From contig NZ_JBHTIU010000039.1 in NCBI RefSeq assembly GCF_042677205.1, forward strand, positions 1-64,000: a DNA stretch of 64,000 bases, in the 5' to 3' direction. The position numbers were made by a program, and so were the translations under genes. Position 1 is the first letter of the stretch. Each line of letters opens with the position of its first letter. This document shows positions 63,861 to 64,000 of this stretch, in pieces. Below the pieces are notes generated by a model. That model did not search any database. It was not told where the DNA came from and saw only the letters and a program-made list of their open reading frames with translations. The stretch is from Paenibacillus_L residui (GTDB lineage: Bacteria > Bacillota > Bacilli > Paenibacillales > NBRC-103111).

Positions 63861-64000
63861 GTGGAGAAAAAAACATACTATGTAGCGGTCGCCCCCGGCG
63901 AGATTCTGCAGGATCAGCAAGCCTTGAATTACGAGTTCGTTATTCAGGCAACCGATGATGAATTGGACAAGCTGCAGGAATTATTCGAAGATACATCCGC
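63861..64000 (+). CDS. start of a conserved-looking hypothetical gene, truncated by the window
   Basis: A GTG at 63861 follows GGAAGGAG by about ten bases and opens 46 codons to the edge: MEKKTYYVAVAPGEILQDQQ, then ALNYEFVIQATDDELDKLQE. It reads as a soluble mixed alpha/beta protein. No family assigned. Confidence 0.7.
   Translation, partial: MEKKTYYVAVAPGEILQDQQALNYEFVIQATDDELDKLQELFEDTS

Overview
The window looks like a chromosomal piece of a Paenibacillus-like Gram-positive bacterium (order Bacillales). The evidence is GC near 50 %, strong AGGAGG-type ribosome sites with frequent GTG/TTG starts, YesM/YesN-type two-component genes beside LplB/YtcP-type sugar permeases, an S-layer (SLH) protein, and a lipM-yqhH-yqhG-yqzE neighbourhood like that of Bacillus subtilis. 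One short run of Ns (18285-18345) marks an assembly gap.

Layout. 1-12.8 kb (minus strand): a sugar-uptake locus with a sensor kinase, AraC-type response regulator, two permeases, a lipoprotein binding protein and three FAD-dependent oxidoreductases, the last running off the window. 12.9-14.8 kb: small unknown ORFs and a kinase-like antibiotic/choline phosphotransferase gene split by a frameshift in an A8 run. 15-17.4 kb (plus): ctaG, a lipoprotein cytochrome c, SCO1 and a FixH/YtkA-like lipoprotein, a copper/cytochrome oxidase assembly set. 18-29.5 kb (minus): a peptide-use locus with a ROK regulator, type II asparaginase, complete Dpp/Opp transporter, M17 aminopeptidase, CutC and a ROK sugar kinase. 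29.5-30.8 kb: a gene-free stretch with tandem repeats. 31-39.4 kb: a YeiH exporter, phosphodiesterase-like lipoprotein, Gfo/Idh/MocA oxidoreductase, purine permease and a secreted serine hydrolase with SLH repeats. 39.4-45 kb: an RlmA/TlrB-type rRNA methyltransferase behind a long attenuator, then an ABC-2 exporter, a small secreted protein and its divergent TetR regulator. 45-56 kb: M55 aminopeptidase, MarR/DUF2269 cluster, B12-dependent ribonucleotide reductase nrdJ, lipM, SNF2 helicase/yqhG, an unknown secreted protein and yqzE. 56.3-59.5 kb: a 48-repeat type I-C CRISPR array with no cas genes in the window. 60-64 kb: argS, tRNA-Leu(CAG), a YhjD-like protein and a cbiZ operon.

The most notable signals are regulatory. 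The methyltransferase leader encodes the 14-residue peptide MVYYIRLRLPSLNK, nearly superimposable on the ErmD leader peptide, followed by a terminator, a structured element of about 95 nt and a second terminator just before the gene. The same structured element, in the same orientation to its gene, lies upstream of nrdJ, which also has two NrdR boxes. In the CRISPR array, two spacers overlap by 16 nt in their target, and the second supplies the flank of the first: it reads TTC, the type I-C PAM. The array thus documents its own PAM and direction.
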